Shown: positions 1-15,190, numbered from the stretch's first letter. The stretch is DNA of 64,000 nucleotides from Rhabditoides inermis (GCA_963966185.1 CAWZYM010000109.1:955280-1019279); one strand, 5' to 3'. Notes: generated by a model from the sequence alone, not told the origin. Program-made: numbers and translations.

Positions 1-469
1 CTCTCTCTCCCCCCTCTCTTCCTCCCTCCCCCCTCTCCCCCCTCTCTCTCTCTCTCGCACCTTGAGCGCCTTGCACCCTTCCCTCAGCAGTCTGTTCGCA
101 GTGACGGCAGTCAGATTCCCGCCCGCCGAATCGCCGACGAGTGCGATCCGGTCGCGATTCACACCGTACTCCACGTACCTGCAGTAAGCGACGCTAAGTC
201 CCGCCCATCCAGGCCCCGCCTACTTGTTCTGCCACAGCTCGCGGACCACCGCCTCGCACTCGTCGGCGGGTGCGGGGAAGGGCGACTCGGGCGCGAGGCG
301 GTAGTCGATCGAGAAGCAGACGCAGCCGAGGCGGCGGGCGAGAGAGAGCAGCACGTCGTCGTAGTAGCCTGCAGGGACTCGTGGAAACAGTGGTTCGGAA
401 CCTTGTTCGATATTGACTTCGAAACGCCTTCGAAACACGACCGAACAAAGTGTTCCGAAGCCGTAGCCT

Positions 470-555
<86 letters not shown>

Positions 556-1578
556 TGACGTCATACTCACGCGCCCTCATCGTGCACCACCCCCCTCCGT
601 GGATGAAGACCACCGCCGCGTCGCTGCTCCTCGCGCGTGGCTGGTAGACGAGCGTCGACGTGCCGCGAAAGAGGGCGGTGCTGATCTGGGAAGCGTATTG
701 TATAGTTTTCGTATTTAGGCCTTTAGCGTATTTATGGCATTTTAGGTGATGATTTGGAAAGGAGTTATTGTTGCACTGTTGGTAAGATTGTGTTGTCATA
801 TTCAGATATAACGATTCCGGATAAACGATTGGTTCGATTGATTGATTGATTCGTTGGTAACGCTTTTATCTTCCGCGGAAGAGTGTGGTGGTGATCTTAA
901 GGGATTTACTTTCTTTCTGTTGATGTTATATATTGTTTTTATCCGTCTTTCGTTTTGTCGATCTGGAAAGAAGAGTTATGGTTTTCTTATTTCGGGTTAA
1001 GACGGCATTTTAGGTGATGATCTGAAAAGGTTTCACTTTCTTTTTGTTCATTTGGATCGACTTGTCCGTTTAGGACACCCTCAACCAGGATAGCTAGACT
1101 GCAGCTGTTTACTGACTAGAATATGGTTATATTGTTTAGAAGATGGTATTTTCGGTGACAATTTCAGTGACAAACAACACACTACAGCACTACACACCTT
1201 GACATCTTCTGGCTCCTTGGTAGGCAGCAGAAATCCAATGGCCATAAGCAGTCGGAAGTAGGCGTTGCGCACCCGGGCGCCGAACAGCGTCTCCACCACG
1301 TCACCCTGGAACACGCCCATTCAGACCACGCCCACTCTCTTGACTGTTAATCGCACCTCACTCTTCGTTCACTCACATGAAAAGACGGTCACTTGACTTT
1401 CTGACTTTCTGTGATTCCACAAAAGACAGGAGAGTGAACGGAATGAATGGAAAAAAGAGGCACGCGTTGATTCGATTTCGAGCAAATGTGCGGTAAATGC
1501 AGTTTGAAAACTTTCGAGTAAAGTTACTGGTAACCGTAGCAGGCGAGAAAACCGCGACGGCAATGACATCTAATAAAC

Positions 1579-1635
<57 letters not shown>

Positions 1636-1796
1636 GTTGTCGTGCCACCCACCAGGTACTCGTTGAAGACTCGCAGCAGTATCTCGGTGGTCTGCAGCTT
1701 CCAGTAGTCGTTGACGGTTGGTGGAATGCGCGCGTGCCAGAGGAGCACACCGACAAGGCAGAGTAGGAAGAGAGCCACGAGTAAGGGCCACGGCAT
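1..1796 (-). CDS. AADAC: Arylacetamide deacetylase/HSL-family esterase, gene A (3' part outside window)
   Basis: Membrane-anchored alpha/beta-hydrolase of the AADAC/hormone-sensitive-lipase family, expected to hydrolyse ester or acetylated substrates at the ER. Five exons are visible (minus strand, from 1796 leftward). Exon 1 (about 1653-1796) encodes an N-terminal hydrophobic anchor beginning [16 protein letters not shown]. Exon 2 (about 1196-1310) reads [20 protein letters not shown]. Exon 3 (about 567-690) carries the oxyanion-hole motif HGGGW. Exon 4 (about 222-370) contains [19 protein letters not shown]. Exon 5 (about 56-176) carries the nucleophile elbow GDSAGGN. The catalytic Asp and His exons lie left of base 1. 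The start is the ATG two bases after a perfect acceptor (CTCTTGCAG|GCATG), as in gene B. The same exon order and about 60-70% identity by eye mark it as a tandem paralogue of gene B. Family assignment is firm; substrate is unknown. Confidence 0.88.
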
Positions 1797-2418
1797 GCCT
1801 GCAAGAGGGAACGACGACGTTGAGTTATACATTGTTGCATAGAGTTGAGATACATTGAGTTGAGTTAGTTGAGATTGAGTTACGAAGTTACGTTGTGTAG
1901 CTATGTAAAAGTATGCACGCTGTATGATGTGCTGAACTGCCCGCAAGGGGAACTGCGAGGTTGAGTTAGCTAGTCTGTCAATATGCGGCATGACGCGCGT
2001 GAGAAAGATTCTCAAAGTTGTCAGTTTTTTTTTTAGGTTTCATATTCACATTGCGACTTTTTTTTCTTTTTTTCGCTAAAATCCACCAAAACAATAATGG
2101 AATATCCAGTACATGAAACTGTTCAAAAGAAATGAAAACTGGATTTTGCAATCGGAAAATTGAAAGTTCCAGCGGAAGGTGTTGGAACAGGAAAAAAATT
2201 CTTTTGGGATTTCAGTTTTTCACACTGAATATTTTGCACGTGCGGTGAAAAAAGTGAAATGTCAAGGTGAATTACAAGAGCGCAAAAATGGTGGATGTGA
2301 ATGGGCTGTCGTCTGTGACGATGAGAAGATCTGACCGTGGCTCAACAAGGAAACTCCCTGGTGACTATGCAAGTCTGCTGTGAAAAGAGAATCGAATAGC
2401 GATCGAAAAGTGGCAACG

Positions 2419-2487
<69 letters not shown>

Positions 2488-4197
2488 GTCAATATCTTTG
2501 GATTGGGACAAAATGTAGAGTATGAGCAGCGAATGGCCACCCGACTTCAACGGAACGGATACGGATTGTGTATCGATGTTTGGAAGTTTGGAGCACGGGT
2601 GAAAGTGGTGATAGCAACAACACTCGGGGTGATAACTGATAACAGGTGTGTTCTGGGTACATTTGCATACCGATCGCGGCTACATTGTTGCCGTGGATTC
2701 TGGATCGGGGAGGCATGGACCATGAACCGACAATGGGAAAGGATAGGGTGCGAATGACGGCTTATAATATGCAAACATGCAATTCTCTCTGACGGTTCTC
2801 TGAATCCCTCACACACTCACCTTCCTTCACTACAATTGTCAGGATAGAGAGAGAGGAAAAGAGAGGGAGAGAGAGAGAGATCGCTTTATGTGAAAGTGAA
2901 TGTGGTACAGACGTGCGAGCGAGAAAGTAATGTAGGTCTAGATCGTTCTTGTCTATCTATATATCGTGATCTGAATAGCATAGCTATTCTCATCAATGGA
3001 CGTCGAAAACAGAAATAATACAAACAGGAAACACACAGGTGTGCACACATTTCAGGTAGGTAAAGCTAGAATCATTCGTTCCTCGAATGTAGATAAGACC
3101 GACCACAAGCTGAAAAAGGCGCCCTGTCAGCCTGTCACTCACTTATCAAAAGTCAATCAGCAATCACTAGAGTGTCTCTATTCTCTATCAAGTGAAACTC
3201 CGCACTGAATGGAGTTGATTGCAAGTCTTATATCTATTGATGTGATAGCCCGAATTGTCACAATTGTTCACTATTCGCACAGATTGGTGAAACAAGAATT
3301 GACTCTGTCCCCTTACAAAACAGGTACTCGCCTATCATTCCCGTAAAATTCACTGGATAACATTCCTTGGGGAGGTCGTTGGAGACAGAGAGAGAAAGAG
3401 AGAGAGAGAGAATAGTTGTGTAAAGTTCCACCCGGCACCCTAATACGCCTTATCGGTAATCACAACACGGCAAAACACCGGCGACTTGAGATCAATCGAT
3501 TGAGCGGCGCCGATCAAAGAAACAGCTGATCGCATCGCGCCTCCGGGCGCCTAAACTGACCCACTTCACAGGGGGCGCTGTGAACACACAATGAAAGAAG
3601 ACACGAAACACTCCTCGGATCTATAACCATGCGACAATCCCCACTATCCGATATCGAGTCTATTGATCCGCGCGACGCAGCGTGTGACGCAAGAGGCGTG
3701 ACGCAAGCGCAGCGTGCCTTTAGGTTCACCACTGGTCAGAAAGTTGGGAACCGGATCAGAGCAAAATGCGCATTCGTTTCTGCAGAAAACGTGAATAGTG
3801 CGCGGCGAATCGTGCAGCTTTTTGGACCTTGGTAGACTGCGTGAAGATCTGAAGATGCCCCTGGAATCTACTTATCTACTTATCGCAGTGGGTGATCCGA
3901 CTTTCGCCTTTTGCCAGCTGACCTCCCGAAGATTAGGGAATTAGCGTATCTGTCAGCAGAAGGCATACCGGTTGGCTCTTGTGAGAGAGAGTCTTCACTC
4001 GAAACTGGGATACCTATGTATGAATAAAGTAGATTTTATTCATTTTCAAGCACACGATATTCGTAATATTCGTAATTCATTACACGGTTATTATATAATA
4101 GACATAATATGACTAGAAAAGTGACTAGACAGGTTGAGCTAGTATTGCACAGCTTATTAGTAGGGTACAGTAGTATAATGGAACATTACAGTACTCC
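1797..4197. promoter_or_regulatory. Upstream region of gene A, partly duplicated upstream of gene B
   Basis: No convincing exon is seen. The region contains a (GA)n tract at about 2421-2486 and smaller ones near 2846-2880 and 3388-3411. Several blocks recur upstream of gene B: AAACAGCTGATCGCATC at 3520-3536 is identical to 7414-7430, followed in both by a CTCC.GGG...AACTGACCCA pattern. GGTAGGTAAAGC near 3055 recurs near 7150. The CAGCTG inside the shared block is an E-box. Shared islands in otherwise diverged DNA suggest retained regulatory elements from the tandem duplication. Only sequence similarity is seen; function is inferred. Confidence 0.45.
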
Positions 4198-4578
4198 TCA
4201 GAGGTGAGTGGACAGATACTGAACGACATCTCTGAACATTCTCCTTTTCAGGTTGAACGAGCCGTGGAACGTCTAAAAATTAAACACCGTACTTTCAAAT
4301 ACCGTAATTCTAATTCTACCGTACCTGCGGATAGTGCTTCCACTCGACATTCACTCCCTCTTTTTCGAGACGCTTGCCGTACATGATGCCCTCGTCTCTT
4401 GAAACGTATACTGTAGAAGGATACGGTAGCTACCGTATACCTGAGCACGTCCCATCCGGCAGTGACGAGCATGGTCGGACACTGTCCCTTGAGGGATTTT
4501 TCGAACAGGGGAGAGATGTCTGGGTTGGTTCCGCGCTTCCATACTTCGGTGGTGAAAGCATCCACAACCTGAAAGGAG

Positions 4579-4627
<49 letters not shown>

Positions 4628-4682
4628 AGGGAGAGGGAATGAGAGAGAGAGAGAGAGAGAGAGGGAGAGAAAGAGAGAGAGG

Positions 4683-4728
<46 letters not shown>

Positions 4729-5336
4729 ACCTCTTCCGTCGGCACCGGCTTGGTTTGCATTTCCTTTGGCAACGCGCCAGTGTCTAGGAAGGAGTAGACC
4801 GGATCCTCGCGCATCTCCCTGAAGTACCAGTATACCGTAATCCGAGATACAGTAAGCGAAATACAGTACCGTAACCCTACCGTACCTGCTGATGTGCTGC
4901 ATCCGCAGCAGCCTGTCGCAGTCCTCCTTCTCCGCTGGCAGATCCATGTACATTAGGCAGAATCTAAAGTTCTGAAGTTATCTTTCTGTTTCACGATCAT
5001 GTTGTCGGGAGTACTGCAATTATGATATTTTGACATAATTTAAAATATGTTTTGTTAGTACTATTATCACGGACATTGTATTACTCTTGTGTATGTGGTG
5101 CAAACTAAGTGAGCGTTGTGAAACGTATGTACGCAGTCCAGAATAAGAGGATGAAACTCCCACAAATCATCTCAAAGTGGGCGGAGTCAAAGTGGGCGGG
5201 ACGAACCTGGCCATGGAGCGGGGATTGAGCAGGCCGGTGTTGTTGTACTTGGAATAGTAGAGTTGGTGACAAGGTAGATCGAATGCGATGGCTTGTGTCA
5301 CTGGGTAGATCAGAACAGAGCACTGAAAAGACGGAT

Positions 5337-5373
<37 letters not shown>

Positions 5374-5821
5374 GCACCTTGAGAGCCCTGCACCCATCTC
5401 TCAGTAGCCTGTTAGCAGTGACCGCAGTAAGATTGCCACCGGCAGAATCGCCGATCAGCGCGATTCTGTCGCGACTCACTCCGTACTCCACGTACCTAGG
5501 TAGGTGTAAGCAACGCTCCTTGAAGCCACGCCTACTTGTTCTCGTAGAGTTCCCTCACAACCGCCTCGCACTCGTCTGCGGGTCCGGGAAAGGGGACCTC
5601 CGGCGCCAGTTTGTAGTCGATGGAGAAGATCACACAGCCCAGTCGACGCGTCATAGAAATCACCACGTCGTCGTAGTTGCCTGAAAAATGAGTCGCAGTT
5701 AGAACTATTGAAGTCAAATACGAAACGTCAATGACATGATATATGTGTGAAACGTATATTCTTAATTACTACAGTTCCAGACAAAAGTCATACGCCCCGT
5801 TTCATATGTATGAGAGAGAGA

Positions 5822-5865
<44 letters not shown>

Positions 5866-5874
5866 GGAGAGGGA

Positions 5875-5914
<40 letters not shown>

Positions 5915-6664
5915 TCACTGGCACTTCCGGCGCACCACCCGCCTCCGTGAATGAACACGACTGCCGCGTCGCTCTTCTTCTCCCTCGGAGTGTACACCCG
6001 GGTAGAAGTGCCGCCGAGGGAGACTGTCGAGATCTGCAATGGGGGAAATGATGGGAGAAATGATGGCGCTCTAACACATTGGTGCACAGTAGGCTGTAAA
6101 ATTTCTGCACAGTGAGATATATGGATATTTTAACTTTCCAATCGGGTAGCTGATTCACACCTACGCAATATGGTGATAGAGAGCTTTCCAACCTTGTGGT
6201 GTACTCACACGGATCGCCCACTTATTAGTGGCTCTTTTTGATTGTGAAATTGCCTTTGTCACGTATTCATGGCGTGGATGCGAAAATGCGCAACTTGACA
6301 TCTCTCTCTCTCTCTCCCTTTCTCTCTCTCTCTCTCTCTCTTTGCTCTCTCAATATGTACCTTGACATCGTCATGCTTCCCGATCGGTCGACTCGTCATC
6401 ACGGTCATGAACCTTCTGATATAGCCGTTGCGCGTTCGTGCACCGAACAGCGATTCAATGATGTCACCCTAAAATCGCTATCAACAAACAAACAAACAAA
6501 CAAACAAAACTCACCACGTACTCCATGCCTATCCTCATGAATAGCTCTGCCGCTTGCACCATCCAGTAGCCGTCGATCGTGCGGGGTACGCGGGCGTGCC
6601 ATAGCAGGAAAGCGACGAAGAGGAGGGAGAAGAGGGGCAGGAGGAGAAGTAAGGGTAAGGACAT
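4198..6664 (-). CDS. AADAC: Arylacetamide deacetylase/HSL-family esterase, gene B (complete)
   Basis: Complete tandem paralogue of gene A with about ten exons. Exon 1 (about 6510-6664) encodes a Leu-rich signal anchor starting MSLPLLLLLPLFSLLFVAFL. The following exons give GDIIESLFGARTRNG (about 6362-6470), the oxyanion motif HGGGW (about 5915-6034), FSIDYKLAPEVPFPGPADE (about 5533-5680), nucleophile GDSAGGN (about 5378-5498) and IYPVTQAIAFDLPCH (about 5207-5322). Two linker exons lie near 4885-4960 and 4730-4830. The acid exon has TAGWDVLRDEG (about 4447-4570 into 4400). The last exon has the catalytic His in TFHGSFN, ending VVQYLSTHL and stop at 4198-4200. Ser, Asp and His are all present, so the enzyme should be active. 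The ATG lies two bases after TCTTCCCAG, an acceptor-like site. Introns carry (GA)n tracts; the one after the HGGGW exon is at the same place in gene A. Confidence 0.9.
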
Positions 6665-7354
6665 GCCTGGGAAGATGAAAGAGATCCAGAGCACTTTCAG
6701 TAGCCTAATGACTTGCATGCGTTATAAGGCCGAGAAGTCAGATTAGAACACATTCTGATGACGTAAATATTTTTGATTTTTTTTCAAAAGAATTTCTAAC
6801 GACACTGACGTAATTAGTATGAGCGAAAAGAGGATAGGAGCACTGGATAGACATTTTCAGCGTGGAAATGCTGATTGCAAAACCAGTTCAGATCAGACAG
6901 TGATAGAACAACATTTTTAAATTCGCATGAACAAAAACCACCCAAATCGGGGCGCATAACATCGGAGCATCAAGCACATTTAGCGGCGCGATAACAGAGT
7001 GAACAGATAAAAAGATAAGAACGTTTCTAGGAATAACCGAAATGCACAGAAAACATTTTGTAGATACTTGTAAAGAAAAAGTAAATAGCGATTACGATGA
7101 TCGATGCTGCGGAATATATTGTTATTGTAGATGATCGATCAAGCACGCAGGTAGGTAAAGCAAACCTCGGTGGAATCTCACAAAAAGATAACAAGGCGGA
7201 GCATTCGAAAGCAAACAAAGTAGACTCTAGGGCTCTCGCATCGACCACCCAGTGAACGGAGAGGACATGACAGCTGATCGCATAGACACAGTGGCATTAG
7301 GGAATTCACAAATCGTTGAAAAAGTGAAAGGACCACCCAACAATCGGAGAAAGT

Positions 7355-7400
<46 letters not shown>

Positions 7401-7780
7401 AGAGAGCGCAGCCAAACAGCTGATCGCATCACCTCCCGGGCAAACTGACCCATTTCGAGAGCCCCTCCTCGAACACAATGCGAATCCACGCCTGTTCTCG
7501 GATAGCTATGCAAAACAGGGGCGATCAATCGATAATGCCGCCGCCGCTACATATGACGCAATGCGTGTTGCGCAAGGCTAATTGAAGGGAGAAAGGCATG
7601 TCCGGGTCTGGAACCGGCCCGACAAAAGACAAAATACGCTCGGTTAGAGAGTGGAAGACAGCAAGGCTGCGCCTTTTTTGGCCGAAAAACTTAATACGTG
7701 AAATTCCGGGGAGTTTCTAATCGCGAAGCACGATCTAGACTTTCAGCAGCTGACCTATGGAACGGATCAGGGATGTGTGG

Positions 7781-7839
<59 letters not shown>

Positions 7840-8287
7840 CCGGTTCAGTGACTACTGGGTACTTGAGACACTCTCACTCACGTTCCGGATAAGAAACCTG
7901 AACCTGACTGCTTATGTTTACTGGAACGATTTATAACTAATTCGTGCATAAAAAGTAAAAAGATACAGTAACATCTGAACGAACATTTTATTCTTCCTGT
8001 TCATAGAAGCGCCGTGGAACCTTCGAAAAGTTACAGTATTCCACTACTGTACCTACATAGTTCCTGGTTCTTGTGCGTCTCACCTTCAATGTCCCTCTCT
8101 TCTCTGGAAAACTTTTGCTTCTGGAAAAAAGGTGAACAACTGAAACTACTGTAAACGAAAAGTGAAATGCTGAACGGAGACCATAGTGGATCACTGACCT
8201 TGTTAAACTTCGAGAGAAGACATCGGGGCTAGTTCCGCATTCCTTGATCTATACCGTGAACACTTCCTCTTGTTAAGAAAAAATGAA

Positions 8288-8326
<39 letters not shown>

Positions 8327-8480
8327 GACATTTTCAAGATTCCTATTTAGCTGTATATGTTTTGGCAGCTTTACATTTGAAGCCCCCGCCGCTTCCCCAG
8401 AAGCCGCAAGCAGGACATGTCATGCACCACCAATAACACGTACGCATCCTAGGGACTACCGAAATCCGTGTTAATGGGAC
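6665..8480. other. Intergenic region upstream of gene B
   Basis: No gene is recognised. It holds (GA)n tracts at about 7361-7400 and 7783-7835 and the promoter-like block at 7414-7456 shared with the upstream region of gene A. Further patches resemble 3600-4000: a distal CAGCTGACCT block (near 3914 and 7747) and an ATACCGGTT motif (near 3966 and 7838). This shows that roughly 2 kb of upstream DNA was copied with the gene. Confidence 0.5.
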
Positions 8481-8495
8481 TTGGCGTTGCATTAC

Positions 8496-8709
8496 TCTTG
8501 CGCAAGTGTGCAAGTGATACTCGATACTCGGTCTATGACAGGAGAGAGAAAAAGGAGGAGTGGTTGCGTTTGCGACTCACCGCAGTGTAATAAACAAAGT
8601 AGGGATGGTGGGGCAAGGAATCCGAGACACCGTCCACTGTCTGACTACCTGACGCGTTGTCTCGCGGAACCTATATTTCTGATCATCCAACATATATTTA
8701 ATAACAATA
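8496..8709 (+). repeat. Dispersed repeat R1, copy 1
   Basis: One of three related segments in this window. Shared landmarks are a 5' part resembling TTGCGCAAG, an internal GA-rich tract, the block GTGTAATAAACAAAG, then GGAACCTATATTTCTGAT and CAACATATATTT at the 3' end. No coding capacity is seen. The size (about 200-280 bp), lack of an open frame and similar orientation suggest a short non-autonomous element. Confidence 0.65.
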
Positions 8710-9163
8710 ATTTATACGGTTTATTATTAACACGTGATAAAAAAAACAATAATGAACAGACAAGAACCAATACAAGGGATCAGTGTGTCATGTATTTGAA
8801 TACACTCTGACGGATAATCATAATAGCTGCATTTCTGGTATCTGATATACTTGTGTTAAAGTTTCATGCACATTATCATGCACGTCAACTTTGTGAAGCA
8901 TTACTTACTAGCGATGGAAGGTAAGCAGTGTAGAAATCATTAGTTTGTAAATTTCTGTTGTTTCAAGAAACCGAATTCGCGGCAAAAAAAACGCAGAAGC
9001 GACCGTAAGAATTTCTCATTGTTGAGGTTTGTTCAGTTTTATGATATATTAGTAATATTTTGTCTCTTCCTAGATTCCTACGGTCTACGATACTGTACCA
9101 TTTCAAGTTTCAAGTCAAATGCCTATCGCCACCTGTCCTCTTTCGCCTCTTTTTATCATCCTA

Positions 9164-9376
9164 TGCAGATGTTGCGCAAGCGTCTTTGATACGCAATCTC
9201 CTCTATTCAAATGACAGAGAGATAGAGGGAGAGAGAGGGGGGGGAGTGGTGGCGTTACTTATACCGCAGTGTAATAAACAAAGCATAGAGAAATCGAGCA
9301 AGGGATAGGGAACACTGTCCGACTATTCAGTTGTTTTGCGGAACCTATATTTCTGATTATTCAACATATATTTCTG
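9164..9376 (+). repeat. Dispersed repeat R1, copy 2
   Basis: Begins GATGTTGCGCAAGCGTCTTT, continues with CTCCTCTATTCAAATGACAG, a GA/G-rich tract and CGCAGTGTAATAAACAAAGC, and ends TATATTTCTGATTATTCAAC. It is the closest relative of the copy at 14911-15190. Confidence 0.7.
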
Positions 9377-9456
9377 GTACTATATTCCACATCGACTGAA
9401 TGGGGGAAAATTGCACTTTGAACATGGTCTTACTTCCAATCGCATAATATGCATAC

Positions 9457-9500
9457 ATATGTGACTTGGTACGTTCAAGATCGCCTACCAAGTCACATAT
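9457..9500. other. Perfect 15-bp hairpin
   Basis: ATATGTGACTTGGTA (9457-9471) pairs perfectly with 9486-9500 across a 14-nt loop. It could be a small foldback remnant or a miRNA-like precursor. No coding context is present. Confidence 0.5.
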
Positions 9501-9999
9501 TAGGAGTATGTTTTCGCTACTTTTATTTTGTATAATGATATTTTGCAGGCAGTATTGAAAACTGACTACGTTTTGAGTACACATACGTGCAGTGACATCA
9601 AAACGAAGCCTATTTCGCATCACTATTGTTTCACAATTATTTTTTTCAATATCGTTCGGTTTGAGGAAGTCATGCCACAAATAATAATGTAAAAAAGTGG
9701 AGTATTTTATAAACAAACTATGTATTATGTTGTTTTAAGTGTTTATTTGCAACTGAGAGTTTCCAGCACATAAATTACTTAACCTCTCCGAATACATCGG
9801 ACCTTTTTGTCATCAACGGTCAGTTTGGTTTCTAGAAAATGACATTGATATCAACAAAAAAAATCAATCATCAAATGTCAAATGTCAATTCTTACTTATG
9901 ACAGTTTAGACATGACCTTTCTGGATCTTCGTCTCTCCAAATAGGCTGGACTGGCTAGTGTCAAGCGGCTGTCCTACCACCTCTGCATGCGAGTGAGTG

Positions 10000-12498
<2,499 letters not shown>

Positions 12499-12507
12499 GT
12501 TATTCAA

Positions 12508-14370
12508 TGACTACAGCGTGCGGGTGGGGCGCGGGTGGGACGCGGGTGGGGCGCGGGTGGCTGACGACTAGTTGACGGCCCGCGCCCCACCTGCACCCCA
12601 CCCGCAGCTCACCCGCGCCCCACCCGCACCCCACCCGCAGATCAACCGCACCTCACCCGCGCCCCACCCGCAGAATTTCTCTCCGATAAGCCCCGCCCCC
12701 TTTTCCAGACGCCTCCACCGGTTCACTTTGCCATATTCTCTCGTTGCATCATTAATTAACAAATATTAATGTCAAATATTTATTCGGAAACAACCAACGT
12801 GAACTCTAAAAATCACACATGGCACAGGTAAATTGGTCAAAAATCAGTCAAAGATGGCATAAGAGGGCGAAGAAGAGAGCGCGTCTCTGGGCCAGCGTCG
12901 GCAGCTCCGGCTTCTCCGCGATGAACTTGATCACATCCAACGAGCACCGCCGTCGCCGACACTGCAACACAACATTCAAAATTGTCGATATGTCAACATC
13001 ATCAATGCATCGGCCAAATTCAATTATAAAAAAATCGGTTTAAGAATTATTTAGGCTCAACTGTTCCTCCCATTTCCACTATTCATCGTTCCTCCTCACC
13101 CCTCACCTTGAATTCCAATCAGCAGTTGTTCTTCGTCCAAATGCCCCTCTTGCTGTCGTACACGGGCCGAATGATGACAACGTACTCGCCGTACGAGCTG
13201 ATCATAGTCGCGATCATATCACTGTAAGTTAGGGATAACAAGTCACACAAGACGAACCGCGAACACTATACAAGCCACACCTCATACATGAAACCTATCA
13301 GTTCGAGTCACAAGTGAAAAGCGTTCACTTACCGGTTGTTCTTGCGCGGGCAATGGTCGTGGGTCGTGCTGGACATCGAACTGGTAGTACTGGTTGGTAA
13401 CTCCCGGGAGTCGCTGGCGCCGTCCTGCCCCTCCCCGCACCTCCTCAAAGCGCCTACAATCACATCAGTCAACACAACAATTATATAAACATATAGTATC
13501 GGCGGGTCTAACTGACAGCGAATGTCGACAACAACATGAGCGAACCTGAATAAGTATCGAACACTGAATGGAATCCTATATCCTCCCCTATTATACCCTT
13601 CCTATCTCTTCCCTGCCTCTCCCACTCACAATTACCACTCGCAATGATCGGGAGACGGCGACTTCTTGCCGGCATTGCAGACGAGAACGCATCCGCGCGG
13701 AATCACGGCGGACACAACTCGTCCGTTACCCTAAACATAAACGTTCAGTCAAAACTCAAAACAACGATGTCAACCTGAGTGTGAGGCGCGCTTTTCGTAC
13801 CTGTACTGCGGGCAGCACTTCGTGGAGATGCTATCGGGGGACGTGGCCGCGCTCGATCACCGCGTCCACGGAGCGTGCACTCGCCGCCGCTCTTCTATCA
13901 ACATTGTGCATAGAGAAGATCGATCCATAACAATACACGATATAAGTGCTACAACAAAACAAAACGGAAACAATCCATACACAGGACGGTGATACTCTAT
14001 CGGCGACTCAACTGGGTTTAGAGTGACAATGCTCATACTCGGAGTTTGTTTAAAGCTTGATGAAATACACTTATGAAATGAAATGAAACAAACAAACAAA
14101 TCACACAAAATAAATAATGAAAAATACGAAAAAAAACGCCATTGTGGCAAAAGAGCACAACATTATTTTATTATTCGAAGTAGAGCGCGATTAATAAAAC
14201 CACTTTCCCCTCTGCGGGTGGGGCGCAGGTGGCACGCTAGTCGCGCCCCACCCGCGCGCCACCCGCAGTTGCTCTTTCAGAGCTCTTTTCGCGCCTTTCC
14301 CGCGCCCCAACCGCATCTCACCCGCAGCTCACCCGCGTCCCACCCGCGCGCCACCCGCACTCTGTAGTCA
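12508..14370. mobile_element. 1.86 kb element with GC-rich ~160-bp terminal inverted repeats
   Basis: The left end starts TGACTACAGCGTGCGGGTGG (12508) and the right end is its near-perfect reverse complement, ending CTGTAGTCA at 14370. Arms span about 12508-12673 and 14212-14370. The inner edges also match: CCACCCGCAG at 12664-12673 mirrors CTGCGGGTGG at 14212. Each arm is built from degenerate GCGGGTGG(GGC) units in both orientations, so each arm can itself fold. No transposase is recognised inside; the interior holds the spliced gene or pseudogene at 12848-13925. I cannot see an unambiguous target-site duplication. Superfamily unknown. Confidence 0.7.
12848..13925 (-). pseudogene. Unrecognised multi-exon gene or pseudogene inside the inverted-repeat element
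   Basis: Minus-strand blocks with GC-rich third codon positions and flanking splice signals look exonic: about 13800-13910 (SVDAVIERGHVPR then a stop), 13640-13732 (GNGRVVSAVIPRGCVLVCNA), 13330-13450 (VTNQYYQFDVQHDPRP in one frame), 13104-13224 (MIATMISSYGEYVVIIRPVY, then a stop) and the last exon 12848-12962 (CSLDVIKFIAEKPELPTLAQ...LLCHL, stop). An AATAAA for this strand lies near 12777-12782, about 70 bp past the stop. I could not join the blocks into one open frame: a TAG follows VPR, a TGA lies before the second-last donor, and one exon junction changes phase. So it is either a decayed gene or has exon boundaries I mis-set. The family is not recognised. Confidence 0.4.
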
Positions 14371-14910
14371 GTGTTCTTTCAGGGTGTGGATCACCTGTGG
14401 ATGGTCGTCGTGCCAAGACCGTGTGGACCACGTGATGTCTTCCTTCGACGTTATTTGATTGCTGTCTCAACAGTACCTGAAGAACACGTTGATTCTATTA
14501 CGGAATAGTAATTATGAGTGAAGTGAAGCGATGGTGCGATGATTAGCAATTGATTGTGAGCGATTATGTTCATGTTTTGCGTTGCGACGGCTCGGTGGAA
14601 GAGCCGAGGGAGAGAGATTCATTAAATAAGCTGCTAAGCAATTGTGCGGTTTGATTCGACTCGTTTCTTGACTATCCTATCTCTTTTACTATCCTATCTC
14701 TTTGGTTTACTCAACAAGAGTAGTGCCATAGATGCGTTATGCCATAGATACATGATTTATGTTTATAGCATAAAACAACTTAAATGACTCTATCGATGCA
14801 CGTGTTTGTGGGACCAAAAAAAAACTAATTGTGTGAAGAAAGTGAGACAACGTTTCAAGTTCATTCTTTCCTTATTTAATCGATCTAATCAACTTATAAT
14901 CGAACCATCC
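14371..14910. other. Intergenic, nothing recognised
   Basis: AT-rich to mixed sequence with no supported exon, RNA gene or repeat beyond short similarity such as a duplicated CTATCCTATCTCTTT segment near 14675-14705. Confidence 0.4.
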
Positions 14911-14967
14911 AGATGTTGCGCAAGTGTCTTTGATACACGATCTCCTCTATTCAAATGACAGACAGAG

Positions 14968-15017
<50 letters not shown>

Positions 15018-15190
15018 GAAAGAGAGAGAGAGAGAGAGGCGGCATTCGCGCCGCGGTGTAATAAACAAAGAAGGGAGGAGTGGTGCAAGGAATGGGGACA
15101 CTGTCTCAACTGTCTGACTGTCCCCTGCTTCGTTTGCAGTATTACAGAACTTACATTTCTGATTGTTTAACATATATTTCTGATATTTTT
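14911..15190 (+). repeat. Dispersed repeat R1, copy 3
   Basis: Starts AGATGTTGCGCAAGTGTCTT, then CTCCTCTATTCAAATGACAG, an enlarged (GA)n tract, GGTGTAATAAACAAAG, and ends with ACATTTCTGATTGTTTAACA. It matches 9164-9376 over its whole length. The GA tract is longest here, showing that the microsatellite inside the repeat is what varies. Confidence 0.7.
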
